The notes under the pieces were generated by a model. The model saw nothing but the letters and a program-made list of their open reading frames with translations. It was not told where the DNA came from and made no database searches. DNA of 64,000 bases from Straminergon stramineum (lineage: Eukaryota; Streptophyta; Bryopsida; Hypnales; Calliergonaceae): assembly GCA_963920665.1 (NCBI GenBank), contig OY987265.1, forward strand, positions 23,131,001 to 23,195,000, given 5' to 3'. The translations under genes and the position numbers were made by a program. This document shows positions 49,301 to 59,135 of this stretch, in pieces; the first letter of the stretch is position 1; each line of letters starts with the position of its first letter.

Positions 49301-50133
49301 TTGGAAATATCTGGATTTTGTGGAAGTGAGATTGCATGCGAGGGTGTTTTCCTGATCTCGAGTGTGATCAGACTTGTGATTTCCTTTAGTGCTGATAGTC
49401 CCAATTACATTTGAAGTACAACCGTTGATTGTTCTGAGTTAGCTTCCGTTTCCTGGTTGATAGGTTCATTGCTAACTGGAATCACGAAGGGAAGGTGACA
49501 ACTTCTTCATTCAGCCATCTTGGTTTCTCCCAGGGATCTAGATTTATCCGACAGGCCATTGTTGTAGTATGAGTTAGTATTTTAGCTAAAGGTTCCTTGC
49601 GTGACTTGATGATCGCGATTGCTATCCGATTCAATTGTGAGGGAAAGTTTGGTTGGAATTAGATTTTTGTGATGTTTATTTCTTTTTATTTTATAGTAGA
49701 ACTCTTGTCACTTTAAAACTCAGAGGGTAGGTCTTAAGCTCCTTGCCTTAATCCCAATACGTAGATCCCTCTTGATTCAGAGGTAAAACTCAATTTCGGT
49801 TACAATTTTCAAGAAACTAGAATACAAGAAAATTAGATTAGCTACCTAACTTCCGGTTCCAGTTTTGAGTCTTTTGATCGTAAGTAGATTGTAGGTAGTG
49901 TGAGAATGGGAGAAAGTGAAGAATTAGAATTAGGGATAAGATAGAGTAGTTAAGTTTAGTTCTTTAGCCGGGTTTGAGTAGGTTTCCTTGGGTTTGTTTT
50001 GCTATGGAATCAATTCCCTCTTTTCTGGACAATAAGGATTCCACCAACTAAATCTTTGTGGGAACGATAAACGGGTCATTTTAGGATCATTTTCGGTCTT
50101 AGAGAAGCAATCTGACTTTCTTGTGCTACGACA
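46352..50133 (+). mobile_element. TG...CA element of 3.8 kb with 5-bp target duplication (solo long LTR or non-autonomous retroelement)
   Basis: It starts TGTCGGAACCC and ends GCTACGACA, so the ends are TGTCG...CGACA. The 5-mer TCTAG flanks both ends (46347-46351 and 50134-50138). TG...CA ends with a 5-bp duplication are those of LTR retroelements. No second copy of the start sequence was seen inside, so paired LTRs are not visible. It holds a decayed coding region at 46958-48838. Confidence 0.65.
46958..48838 (+). pseudogene. Element-borne coding region of unknown function, decayed (plant retroelement-type protein)
   Basis: One frame from the ATG at 46958 runs to 48100, interrupted by a TGA at 47102-47104 and several TAGs (the first few codons later, then at 47465 and two before 47669), with no frameshift until about 48060. 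The N-terminal part is alpha-helical and contains ERRVLEFLVPIFNSDRG and TRMTITLANTIFGALSRDW. The middle is a charged, probably coiled-coil segment (IQELMDKLLDLKKKLRGEQE). The 3' part (48328-48783) is acidic then basic, with EEESEEEEEG and KAKSSQAKKRK. The helical part recalls the uncharacterised 'putative plant transposon protein' type, but I cannot prove homology. No protease, reverse transcriptase or integrase is present. Confidence 0.5.
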
Positions 50134-50138
50134 TCTAG

Positions 50139-51455
50139 CCAACCAGGCATGCCAATACATGAAGTCATCCAGCTTATGAAGTCGACTTAGCTTGACTTAA
50201 CAAGTAAACCAAGGCTTGTTATTTAAAACTCTCCACTTTGTGAACTCACACTCTGTCCTAAGAGCCAGTTGCCATTGACGTCCTAGATGTCAAGGAACTT
50301 GAGGTCTCGGTGGCCTCTGTGGAAAAGCTTTTAGGAACTATACCTTTGGCCAGCCCTCCAGGCTCTAATCTGTATAAAGCGGTATTACAAAATTGGAAGG
50401 ATTAGAGGGGTTCTAGGGAATGCTAGTATGCGAGCGTAGAGTGGGGAAAAGTAAGCGAGGAATAAAGATTTAGGGGAAAATGAATGAAACCTATGACTGT
50501 TGGTAGAGTGTGCCTAAAATCATGGAATCTATTTATGGTAGAAATTTCATGTTTCAAATTCAAGTATTAGATATTGACCTATAATTGTGCAAGCGCAAAG
50601 GGTTTCATCTATGAAATGGATAGGTGACAAGGGCTATTATGGATATGAAGTGAACATATCAGTCGTAGGAGAGGCTTCACAATTATAGATATAATAATAG
50701 GATAAAAATTCACACTTTATACATAAAATTAACTTAGATGTTTAGGAAATATAAAAAGTGTATTATACAATTTTGATTTAATGAATTCATAAAAATGCCT
50801 ATGGCTAATGCATTGTATAGATGTACAATGAAAAATATTCAAAGTAGTAGAAGACAAAAAAGATCTGAAGTCGGTTTAGGGTTCAAAGTTATTCATAATC
50901 AAGATTGTTGTAAATTTAGGGTCAATTTGTGTACAAATGTTTTTTTTCAATGGTAAGTCCTAGAAGATCCTAAATACTTGGGTTGTCAAAAATTACTGAA
51001 GGACATATCATAATGTATATGGAAGATCACAATAGTTTTCATAGTCACCATGGTTTTTTTTGCAGCACATGCTACACTCATCTATTATCACCATAGAACT
51101 AATGAAATCCTTGCTCTTTTTATCACAATGACAGAAGTGTGTGTTGAAGGTATTTGTTTAGGGCCATTTTATTGACCATGTAATGGTCTTGTGACATTAT
51201 CATCAAAAGGGCAAGGAGTTTTGGAGTTCAAAAGAGATGGTGAAAAAAAGACAATGATTATCAGTCTGTCACAAACATGGTGTTTTGGGTTCATAGTAAT
51301 CCACTTAGAAAAACATAGTTTAGGCACAATCCAATTGGAAGACAATGAAATCCAAATGGTAAACAATGACATTGCATAAAAACAGAACACTGAAATCTCC
51401 AAATGTTGCATCACCATCATGCACCAGAAACATTAGAGTACTACACATCAATACT
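50139..51455. other. Intergenic DNA, no gene recognised
   Basis: Overlapping short frames at 51169-51420 on both strands have no recognised domain. The downstream end of the methyltransferase-like pseudogene begins at about 51717. Confidence 0.45.
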
Positions 51456-52803
51456 TTAGGTGGAATGAACTGAGGTTGAACTACCCTCACTATCTAATGT
51501 CTGCAAATTAAACTCTATAGCACAATCGTCTACAAAATCTAAAACACGAGGATCAATCAAATGGGCCCTAGAAAGTGCCTTAGGGTCAATAGCTACAAAA
51601 TCGTTGGAAATTGCCTCTGCATAGATTGGAAGCTAAAATGGCTTGGGGGGGCTTGGAAAAAAGATTGGTGATGCAAAAAATGGTACATGTTTGTGACTCC
51701 TCACTTTTGGAGCTTATCTGCAAAACAAGAAAACAACAGATTAGACCAAAAAAGGATAAGAAGGGTAGAAAGACTCCGACACAAAGAGATTAAAGGGGAA
51801 CTTACGAACTGAATCAAGAGGTCTTCACGACACCTTGGGGTGCTACCTCTTCATTGTCCAAATCGAGGGAAACAATGACTGAGCGATGTGGTTGTATCTG
51901 AGTAACAGTCGCAATGCGCATGAACGAAGCAATGAGAGCATCAAAGATATCTTTTTCCTCCTCAAATGCTAGAATATGACGTCGAGTAGCACAACAAGCA
52001 TGAATATTGGAACCTATCAATAAGCCCCCAGAGGGATTAGAATGCGACATTAAAATTAAATAAATGAGAATTGGACTATCAAGACCAACAATATGAACTG
52101 AAAAACGAATTAGTAGCCGCAATGCAGTCCATGATGACATTGCCTGGTGTAGAACATGCCTCAGTGAGCATCTGTATAAAAGGTCAGGCCTTTTCATGAA
52201 GACCTCACAGGGTTTGTTGCCATTTATGGCGACATCATCTTTGCCACAAAAGTTTTGTAGAATGTCATCTTTACCCACATTCACACCAATCGTGTCATGA
52301 AATGGAACCATTTGGAATGCAAATGGGGGTGTGGTCTCTTTCAGCACAAGAGATATTGTAAAACTCATAGTTTGCAAAACAATTAGAATAAGAACATAAT
52401 ATGATTGAAATGCAAATTTGTGACAAACATGGAAGAAAAGGAAAAAAAATTACCATCATATGTGGATCCACAGGCGATATAAGATGTAAACGATTCATTC
52501 CCAACCAAGTCTGGACGATCTTGAACCTGTATTCTTTGCAACAACCAAGAAGGTGGCTTTTGGGGGTCTGTCTAGTAGGGTATATAATAAGAATACCACC
52601 TTGGTCATGAAGATACTCAAGAGCAAAGTCAAAAACGGGCATCAAATAATCCTCACTAAATTCATTCCATTGGGGAATAGGGTTTGGGGGAGAAGATATG
52701 GTAGGAACATGAAGTCCTTCAAGGACATCAACAATAATCAAGTCCACTACTAATTGAATACTCCGAGCACCGTTAAAATATTGGTCCTTGTCGTTGGAAT
52801 GCT
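51456..52803 (-). pseudogene. DNA N4/N6 amino-methyltransferase-like pseudogene (beta-class order, CcrM-like)
   Basis: Three exon pieces are visible: 52454-52803 (acceptor preceded by TTTTTATTCCAG), about 51806-52363 and 51456-51717 (acceptor TTGTTTTGCAG). The first has VDLIIVDVLEGL at the place of motif IV (normally DPPY), then FDFALEYLHDQGGILIIYP and an LLGCCKEYRFKIVQTWLGMN strand, as in beta-class bacterial enzymes. The second has KRPDLLYR, like the KPEALLYR segment before motif I, then TPGNVIMDC in another frame (motif I region), then RRHILAFEEEKDIFDALI. The order IV-then-I is the permuted beta order. The active-site DPPY is lost, a frameshift lies near 52175, and an in-frame TGA at 51814-51816 closes the second exon. 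Upstream exons are missing: the foldback element starts about 100 bp away. Function, if the parent gene works, would be DNA adenine-N6 or cytosine-N4 methylation. Confidence 0.62.
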
Positions 52804-53039
52804 GGAATAAAAAGTTGAAGTTAAAAGAAATGGAATAGTAACATAGGAGGTATGGAAAACGAACGGTTTAGAAATGAACTAAATTAATGTTAGTCACACT
52901 CACTTAGGGTTGACAAAAGTGAGCGTCCTAGGCAAAATTGTGTCCAAAAATCGGACATTTGGATGTTTGGCCGTCCAGACTCCGCGGATGCTGTGTCTTC
53001 GGTGGGTAAAAAATGCCATCCGCAAATTTACCCAGGGTA

Positions 53040-53215
53040 AATGCGGTTGGACGGTCGGGCAAACAGGCGGACGAGCGGACGGGCGGTCAGGCGGTTGGGC
53101 AGTCGGGCGGACGGGCGGACGGATGGTCAGGCAGACGGGCGGTTGGGCGGTCAACCGGATGGGCGGTCGGACAGACAAGCGGTCAGGCGGACGGGGAATT
53201 AGCTAGGCGGACGCT
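53040..53215. repeat. GC-rich CGGACGGG short tandem repeats, left arm
   Basis: Degenerate 4- and 8-mers (GGCGGACG, GGTCAGGC, GGACGGGC), strongly GC-rich in an AT-rich genome. A shorter run with 16-18 consecutive C is at 53415-53480. Frames rich in G, R and P here are artefacts. Confidence 0.85.
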
Positions 53216-53274
53216 CACTATGTAGTCGCAGCAACTTTCAAATGCAATTTCCGAATTCGTTTTCTAAAATTTTG

Positions 53275-53337
53275 GGGCGTGTAATATACCGTTGAAAAGG
53301 TCTTAGAAATACCTTTCCAATGGTATATCACACGCCC
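53275..53337. repeat. 60-bp palindrome, left arm module 1
   Basis: GGGCGTGTAATATACCGTTG pairs with CAATGGTATATCACACGCCC across a TCTTAGAAAT centre. Confidence 0.85.
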
Positions 53338-53551
53338 TCAAACACCAAAATCTCCAACCGGAAATGCCAAGAGAAGTATGATGCTTCAAAAAGTGAGTGT
53401 CCGCCTTGGAGTTCGCCCGTCCGCCCCCCCCCCCCCCCCCGTCCACTTGGCGGACGGGCGGACGGGCGGACGGGGAATCAGCTGGGCGGACGCTCACTAT
53501 GTAGTCATAGCAACTTCAAATGCAATTTCAGAATTCATTTTTTACAATTTT

Positions 53552-53615
53552 GGGGCGTGTAATATACCGTTGGAAAGGTCTTGGAAATACCTTTCCAATG
53601 TTATATCACACGCCC
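53552..53615. repeat. 60-bp palindrome, left arm module 2
   Basis: Same sequence as 53275-53337 with a few substitutions. Confidence 0.85.
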
Positions 53616-53927
53616 TGAAACACCAAAATCTGCAACCGGAAATGCCAAGAGAAGTATGTTGCTTCAAAAAGTGAGTGTCCGCCTTGGTGTTTGCCCGTCC
53701 ACCACGAGCCTTTTCCGTCCGCCATTGCCAACCGCCCCAACCTTCCAAGCCAACATAATGCCATCCGCCTCCTTATATAACCTACTTGACCTCTGTCTGC
53801 CGGTAGTTTTATTACATTTAATTGTGAAAAGTGCAGAATTGCAGCTTCATTTCCAAAAAAAGACTCTTTAATGCGACAAGTATCCAATGCAATATTAATG
53901 TAAGAAAAGAATAATTCTAAGTTTTCC

Positions 53928-54127
53928 NNNNNNNNNNNNNNNNNNNNNNNNNNNNNNNNNNNNNNNNNNNNNNNNNNNNNNNNNNNNNNNNNNNNNNNNN
54001 NNNNNNNNNNNNNNNNNNNNNNNNNNNNNNNNNNNNNNNNNNNNNNNNNNNNNNNNNNNNNNNNNNNNNNNNNNNNNNNNNNNNNNNNNNNNNNNNNNNN
54101 NNNNNNNNNNNNNNNNNNNNNNNNNNN
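53928..54127. other. Assembly gap of 200 N, probably spurious
   Basis: The 24 bases left of the gap (53904-53927, GAAAAGAATAATTCTAAGTT...) are identical to the 24 bases right of it (54128-54151). This is the pattern of two overlapping contigs joined with a fixed-size gap. Confidence 0.85.
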
Positions 54128-54166
54128 GAAAAGAATAATTCTAAGTTTTCCACCCCACATTTAAAC

Positions 54167-54685
54167 ATGCTTTCCAAACACTATACCCTAAACCCTAAAC
54201 AAGAGAGGGTGAGAGATAATCCTTTCTGGATTTATCCTTTACAAGTTCTAGAAATTAAACCTGAGGTGACTAAGTATGCTACCAATGATCCCATGAAGGG
54301 TATTGAAGCACACTTCATGAATTTAAAGATTTCTATCACTTCCATGGATTTCATACCGGGTAATTACCAACTTTGTAAATTTGACAAGAGAAGGGATTTA
54401 CCATTCTCATATGCTCAATATATTGTGTTTCGATCTAATAGGCCAATACGTCAATCTTATGGGATAGTGATTTCCCAAACTGTCCCCATCCTATATCTTT
54501 CTAGTGACATTCCTAGTGCGGCCCAAGAAATATTGATACTCCTTTCAATCTTGGAGCATAATGGATTTTACCGTGGGAGATTATTGGAATCTATTACTAG
54601 ATTCCTTGTTACCAATCACTTTCCAGGAGTTTGCTTTGATGTGAAAGCACTTATTGAAGTGTTAAGGTATTTATCAAATCTTTAG
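54167..54685 (+). CDS. Unrecognised 172-residue ORF inside the foldback element
   Basis: An open frame of 172 codons starts 16 bases after the repeated gap-edge sequence. It may continue upstream into the gap, so the ATG at 54167 is uncertain; the first codons overlap telomere-like CCCTAAACCCTAAA. The product is soluble-looking, with MKGIEAHFMNLKISITSMDF, a KRRDLPFSYAQYIVF segment and hydrophobic helices near the C-terminus (QEILILLSILEHNGF). There is no signal peptide, zinc finger or catalytic motif that I recognise. Average composition and the absence of stops over 500 bp of AT-rich DNA argue for real or recently real coding sequence. It could be an exon of the element's own protein or of a captured gene. 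Confidence 0.4.
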   Translation: MLSKHYTLNPKQERVRDNPFWIYPLQVLEIKPEVTKYATNDPMKGIEAHFMNLKISITSMDFIPGNYQLCKFDKRRDLPFSYAQYIVFRSNRPIRQSYGIVISQTVPILYLSSDIPSAAQEILILLSILEHNGFYRGRLLESITRFLVTNHFPGVCFDVKALIEVLRYLSNL

Positions 54686-54699
54686 ATGATCCTCATGTT

Positions 54700-55835
54700 T
54701 TTAGGGTCATGACTATAAAAACATCAAGATTCCATGTTTTGTTTTTATAAGATATGCTTGGTGTGCCCCCTTGATAAGGGGCACAATAGTGCACTTACTA
54801 AGGGACGCTATCCAGGGGTGGAGGCGGGTACCCTATACCCTAAACCTTAAACCCTCAGTCTTAGCACATTATTTATTATTTTTGGTATTACTAAGAAAAT
54901 GGTGTTGGCACCTCTTTTGGAATACCTTTGATATTTATAAGAAAGTTAACCTTTTATAAATATTTTTTATTATTTAATGTCCAATATTTTCTTATATGGG
55001 TATTTTATAATTATCTTCTATAGTGGGTTGTGTTTTATACATTTACTAGGGGATTTATTGATAAGCCCCTCCCATCCCTCCCGTAAGTCTTGGTTTCCTT
55101 AGGATTATTTCTTTTTCTTTTAATTAGCCATTGGGGGTTTTTTACTCTGACACCATTATATGCAATATGGACCTTTTTTGGTGGGTCTATATTCTTAATT
55201 AATTTCTAGCCATGGACATTTGATTGAAATCAACTAGTTGTTTCTCGATCATACGACAATTTTTTACACTTGGTTGTAGGTCAGGAAATTATTAGAAGCT
55301 TCCATGCTTAAGATGGATTTTTTACACTTGTCAATTTGACTTGACTAGTGTCTTTTGCTTCATTGGTTGTCATTATAGGTTTGCTTGGCACATCATAGGG
55401 GGTATTATGCTAGTACTGTGATGGAAGACTACTAGTGGTCCTTAAAAAATCCTTGGATTATGGAGAGTTGATTTTTCCTAATTTGAGGGTTCCTTCTAGT
55501 ACAAGTTTGACTAACTTGGCTAAATTTTTATCCCTAGACACCAAGTCATTAATTCTTTGGGCCTATGGGTGGTTGGGATCCAAAGCACGTTTTCTTGGAG
55601 ACCACGACATGGACTTGACCTAACATTAATTAAACATTGTTGTGGCCAATATATAAGGGATTGAAACTACCCTTGAGCCTTCACAATTTCATATTGTTGG
55701 CTTTTACAAGGTGTTGGAAGTGACTACGGTTGGTGGGAGTGAGGTCCAAGATGGTGTCTACACAGGTCATCTATGGAGCACAATGTGTTAGGCTTTGATT
55801 TGTATTTTTGTTGTTCATTTTCTTTTGTGTAGTTT
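54700..55835. other. Foldback interior, no gene recognised
   Basis: A short telomere-like tract, CCCTATACCCTAAACC, is at about 54831. Nothing else was recognised. Confidence 0.4.
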
Positions 55836-55839
55836 TGAG

Positions 55840-56360
55840 CTTTGCTTGTTGATTTTTCTTTTGTCACTGCTATAACACGCTATTAAAGGCTGAAGACACC
55901 TTGTCTACGACTTACTAACATTCTGATGTTTGGTTTGTCATGGGGACAGGTGAGGTCCACAACCTCTTTGATTAAATCTTTATGGCAGCTCTTTCCATAA
56001 GACCTTGGCAACAAATTCTTTTGGGGGGTTCTAAATCACTTTGATATTACTTGATTTAGTTCCTAGCTTGAGTGGTCTCTAGTGATTTGATATTTTCTAC
56101 CTATTGGTATTATACCATAAAAAGATCTTGTCATGATCTTTATTTGGTTTTATGTACTTTAAACTTCTTTTCATAAGTTTATTGAAAAGATGTGGGGCTG
56201 ATTTGATGGACATGATAGTTGGATGGCTAAAATATGAATATTCTCTTTTGGCTTGGTACTATTTTTTGTTCTATGAGGTTCTTTTTGGGATTATGATTGG
56301 TTTGTTATTTATAGGAAAGGCCCTATTTAGGGATGTCCCTCCCACCCGCCCGGGTTGCCA
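55840..56360 (+). repeat. Dispersed repeat R, copy 3
   Basis: It shares CTGAAGACACCTTGT, TACTAACATT, GGTTTGTCATGGGGACAGGTGAGGT and CCTATTTAGGGATGTCC with copies 1 and 2 in the CACTA element, in the same order. Confidence 0.55.
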
Positions 56361-56364
56361 AAAA

Positions 56365-57885
56365 ACCTGAATTGTAGAACCCTCAATTGTACATATTAAC
56401 TTATAACATTGTAGGAGTTTTCAAAAGTAGTGGTGTGATGTGTGAAATATATTTTATTTTTTAATATTTAAAGTTTAGAATGCAATCATGACAATGTGAT
56501 GCATATGTAGATCTTACTATCTTTGTCATTTAGGTTTCAATTGTTCTTAAGATTTACTTTATTATGGGCTACTACACAATTGTGGATCATTGGATTATAA
56601 CCTAGAGTATTTCTTCAATTTTTGTTATAGAATGCATTGATAGTAAAAAACACCAACGTAAATATTCTAAAAGAATTTATATTATTTCATTATTCTATTA
56701 CAACATTTATGGGATGATGCTCAAAATGATTTAAGTACTTTAATGTAATTTTATATGATATGATGTGGACTACATTAAAGTAAGCATTTATACAATAAAA
56801 ATGAAATGGAGGTTCTTATCATACATGCTTATACTTATGTATACATGTGTGCACCCTAAATTGTAAACCATCAATAAATTTATCACAACCCTAAAATATT
56901 AGAGCTTAGGTAGTGTAAAATGTGATTGACCTTCAAATATGATGAGCTTTCAAAATTCAAATTCAACAATTGACATAAGTAGGTCATACTCCAATGATTA
57001 CAAGTCCGTTTCATCTCAAGACTTTTTTGCAAATGATTTTATGAGAAGGTTCATAATATCATATCTTGTAGATTATAAATTTACAATATTGATTTAATTG
57101 CTTATGTAGTTGTATAGGCCTAGGATTTTCTTAAATCTTGAACCCCCAAAGTCCTAAGCCTTTTTTTTCTATCGAATGTCATTCAAAATTGTCATTTCTA
57201 TTGTGAAGAGCAAAAAACTTTATAAATTAATTTTATATCTAACCATAGGAATTTGTACTAGATTAGTATAAAAATGTATGGGAGCAATGTTATCATCTTG
57301 ATAACATTAAGTGCATACATTGCATGATATTTGTATTTAAAGAAAAAAAATCTTTTCTTTTGTCTTGCTATACTTGATTCTCGGGCTTTTCATTATCTTC
57401 ACTTTAAATTTTGGCACTAACGATTATAATTTTATAATATTTTCTATTGAAAAATCTAGCTAATAAGCAAAGAATCTTGGATAAAAATTCAAAAATAAAT
57501 CATTTCATTGAGATCATATTTCACAAGAGTCCTCTATAAAAGTGTAGGGCCTTTGAGACTTCAGGAATTAATTACTTTCCTTCAAAGGCATAGAAATCAA
57601 TTAGAAATTGAATCCAATTAAATTGTTACAATTTTGACTTTGAATATCTTTTGCTATTAGCCAAAAAGTATTGTTGATATGGAAAACTTGTAAAAAACCA
57701 CCAATGTAAAACTAAATTCCTTTTAATTACACATCCATTTGAATTTTTTGTTTACAAATCAAATGATTTTCGAAAGAAGAGGCTATTTGGTGACACTTTT
57801 CATAGTTGTATTGATTTAGTGCCTCACTATATAACATATTAAAGACATAATTTCTATAGCTTTCTTCATTTACCATGCATTGCAT
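56365..57885. other. Foldback interior, AT-rich, no gene recognised
   Basis: Very AT-rich, with no domains on either strand. Confidence 0.45.
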
Positions 57886-58240
57886 TCTCTACCCGTCCAC
57901 TCATCTGGAAAGTTAAAAACAACTCTCCCTCTCCCCCTCTCCCTTGTCCACCCGTCCGCTGTGGGCCGACCTCCACCAAATTGAAAACACTTGACTCTCG
58001 CATCCAACTCTTGCTCCCACCTTCCTCCCTGTCCCCCAATCCACCATAGGTTGAATTCCAGTAATGGCCCCTTGTGCCCGCCTCTCCCTCTTGCCTTTCC
58101 TCCCTATTCGCCGTCCGCCCGTCCGCATTCACCGTCCGCCCGTCCGCCTAACGAACAAGAGGGCGAACACCAAGGCGGACGTCCATGTTTTGAAGTAACA
58201 AACTTCTTTTAACATTTCCAATTAGAGATTTTTGATTTTT

Positions 58241-58304
58241 GGGGCGTGTGATATACCATTGGAAAGGTATTTCAAAGACCTTTCCAACGGTATATCATAA
58301 GCTC
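58241..58304. repeat. 60-bp palindrome, right arm module 1
   Basis: GGCGTGTGATATACCATTGG pairs with CCAACGGTATATCATAAGC; the outer two base pairs are decayed. Confidence 0.82.
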
Positions 58305-58527
58305 CAAAATTCTAAAGAACGAATTCAGAAATTGCAAGTGAAAGTTGCTGCGACTACATAGTGAGCGTCTGCCCAGCTGATCATCCGTCCGCCCGTCTGC
58401 TAGGCGGACGGGGGGCGGGCGGACGGGAGGGCGGACGGCTAGGCAGACGGGCGGACACCAAGGTAGACGCCCATGTTTTGAAGCAACAAACTTCTTTTGA
58501 CATTTCCAATTGGAGATTTTTTATTTT

Positions 58528-58592
58528 TGGGGCGTGTGATATACCACTGGAAAGGTATTTCCAAGACCTTTCCAACGGTATATTACACGCTC
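58528..58592. repeat. 60-bp palindrome, right arm module 2
   Basis: GGCGTGTGATATACCACTGG pairs with CCAACGGTATATTACACGC. Confidence 0.85.
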
Positions 58593-58629
58593 CAAAATTC
58601 TAAAAAACGAATTCAGAAATTGCAAGTGA

Positions 58630-58870
58630 AAGTTGCTGCAACTACATAGTGAGCGTCCGCCCGTTCGCTAGGCGGACGGAGTGGGCGGACGGGATGGCGA
58701 ATGGGGTCGCGGACAAGCGAACGGGATGGCAGACAGGGTTGCGGACGGGATGGCGGATGGGGTGTCAGACAGGGTCGCAGACGAGCGGACAGGATGGCGG
58801 ATAGGGTCGCGGACGGGTGGATGGAACCGTTGGTCAGGGCAAACGGGTGGGGCGGATGGCGGGAATGTCC
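58630..58870. repeat. GC-rich GGCGGACGGGAT repeats, right arm
   Basis: Units such as GGACGGGATGGC, GGGGTCGCGGAC and GGACAGGATGGC repeat about eight times. They are the counterpart of the left-arm run. Confidence 0.82.
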
Positions 58871-58950
58871 ACTAGTCCACTTGTCATCGGACATTGTGGA
58901 CCCTGCGTCCGCATCTGCGTCCGGGACGTCTGAACGTCCTGTCAACCCTA

Positions 58951-59135
58951 GTTTTAAGTGTAGTCCTAGACATATAGTCCTATAAGTAAGGACCTTAAAT
59001 GGGTATTTTTAGTAAAAATTTACTAAATACACATGTATTTCTTGTAAATTTTATTGAAAAAAAAACCTTTAAGGTCGTCACTTATAGGACTATATGTCTA
59101 GGACTATACTTAAAACACCCCTTTCTCTTATAGTG
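58951..59135. mobile_element. MITE with near-perfect 50-bp inverted arms and a CACTA-like right end
   Basis: GTTTTAAGTGTAGTCCTAGA, ATATAGTCCTATAAGT and GACCTTAAA on the left are mirrored at 59070-59116. Beyond the right arm the sequence ends CTCTTATAGTG at 59135, the inverse of CACTATAAGAG, a CACTA-type terminus. The matching left terminus is missing; the foldback element abuts at that point. Confidence 0.7.

Larger units (their letters stand above)
52905..58950. mobile_element. Foldback-like element, 6 kb, with long complex inverted arms
   Basis: The outer ends are TAGGGTTGACA (52905-52915) and TGTCAACCCTA (58940-58950). The left arm (to about 53750) and right arm (from about 57890) are inverse copies, each with two modules. 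A module consists of a CGGACGGG-type GC-rich run, GCGGACGCTCACTATGTAGT, a block of about 55 bp, a 60-bp palindrome and a TTGCTTCAAAAAGTGAGTGT-type block. Flanking 8- or 9-mers do not match, so no target duplication is shown. No transposase was recognised in the interior. Confidence 0.72.

Noticed and set aside
52900..53225. Proline/arginine- and glycine-rich open frames in the foldback arms (also 58361-58985)
   Set aside because: They follow the CGGACGGG short tandem repeats, appear on both strands and in several frames, and have no domain.
54180..54199. CCCTAAACCCTAAA as evidence of a chromosome end
   Set aside because: Only two units, inside a transposon and a reading frame. It is an interstitial telomere-like word.
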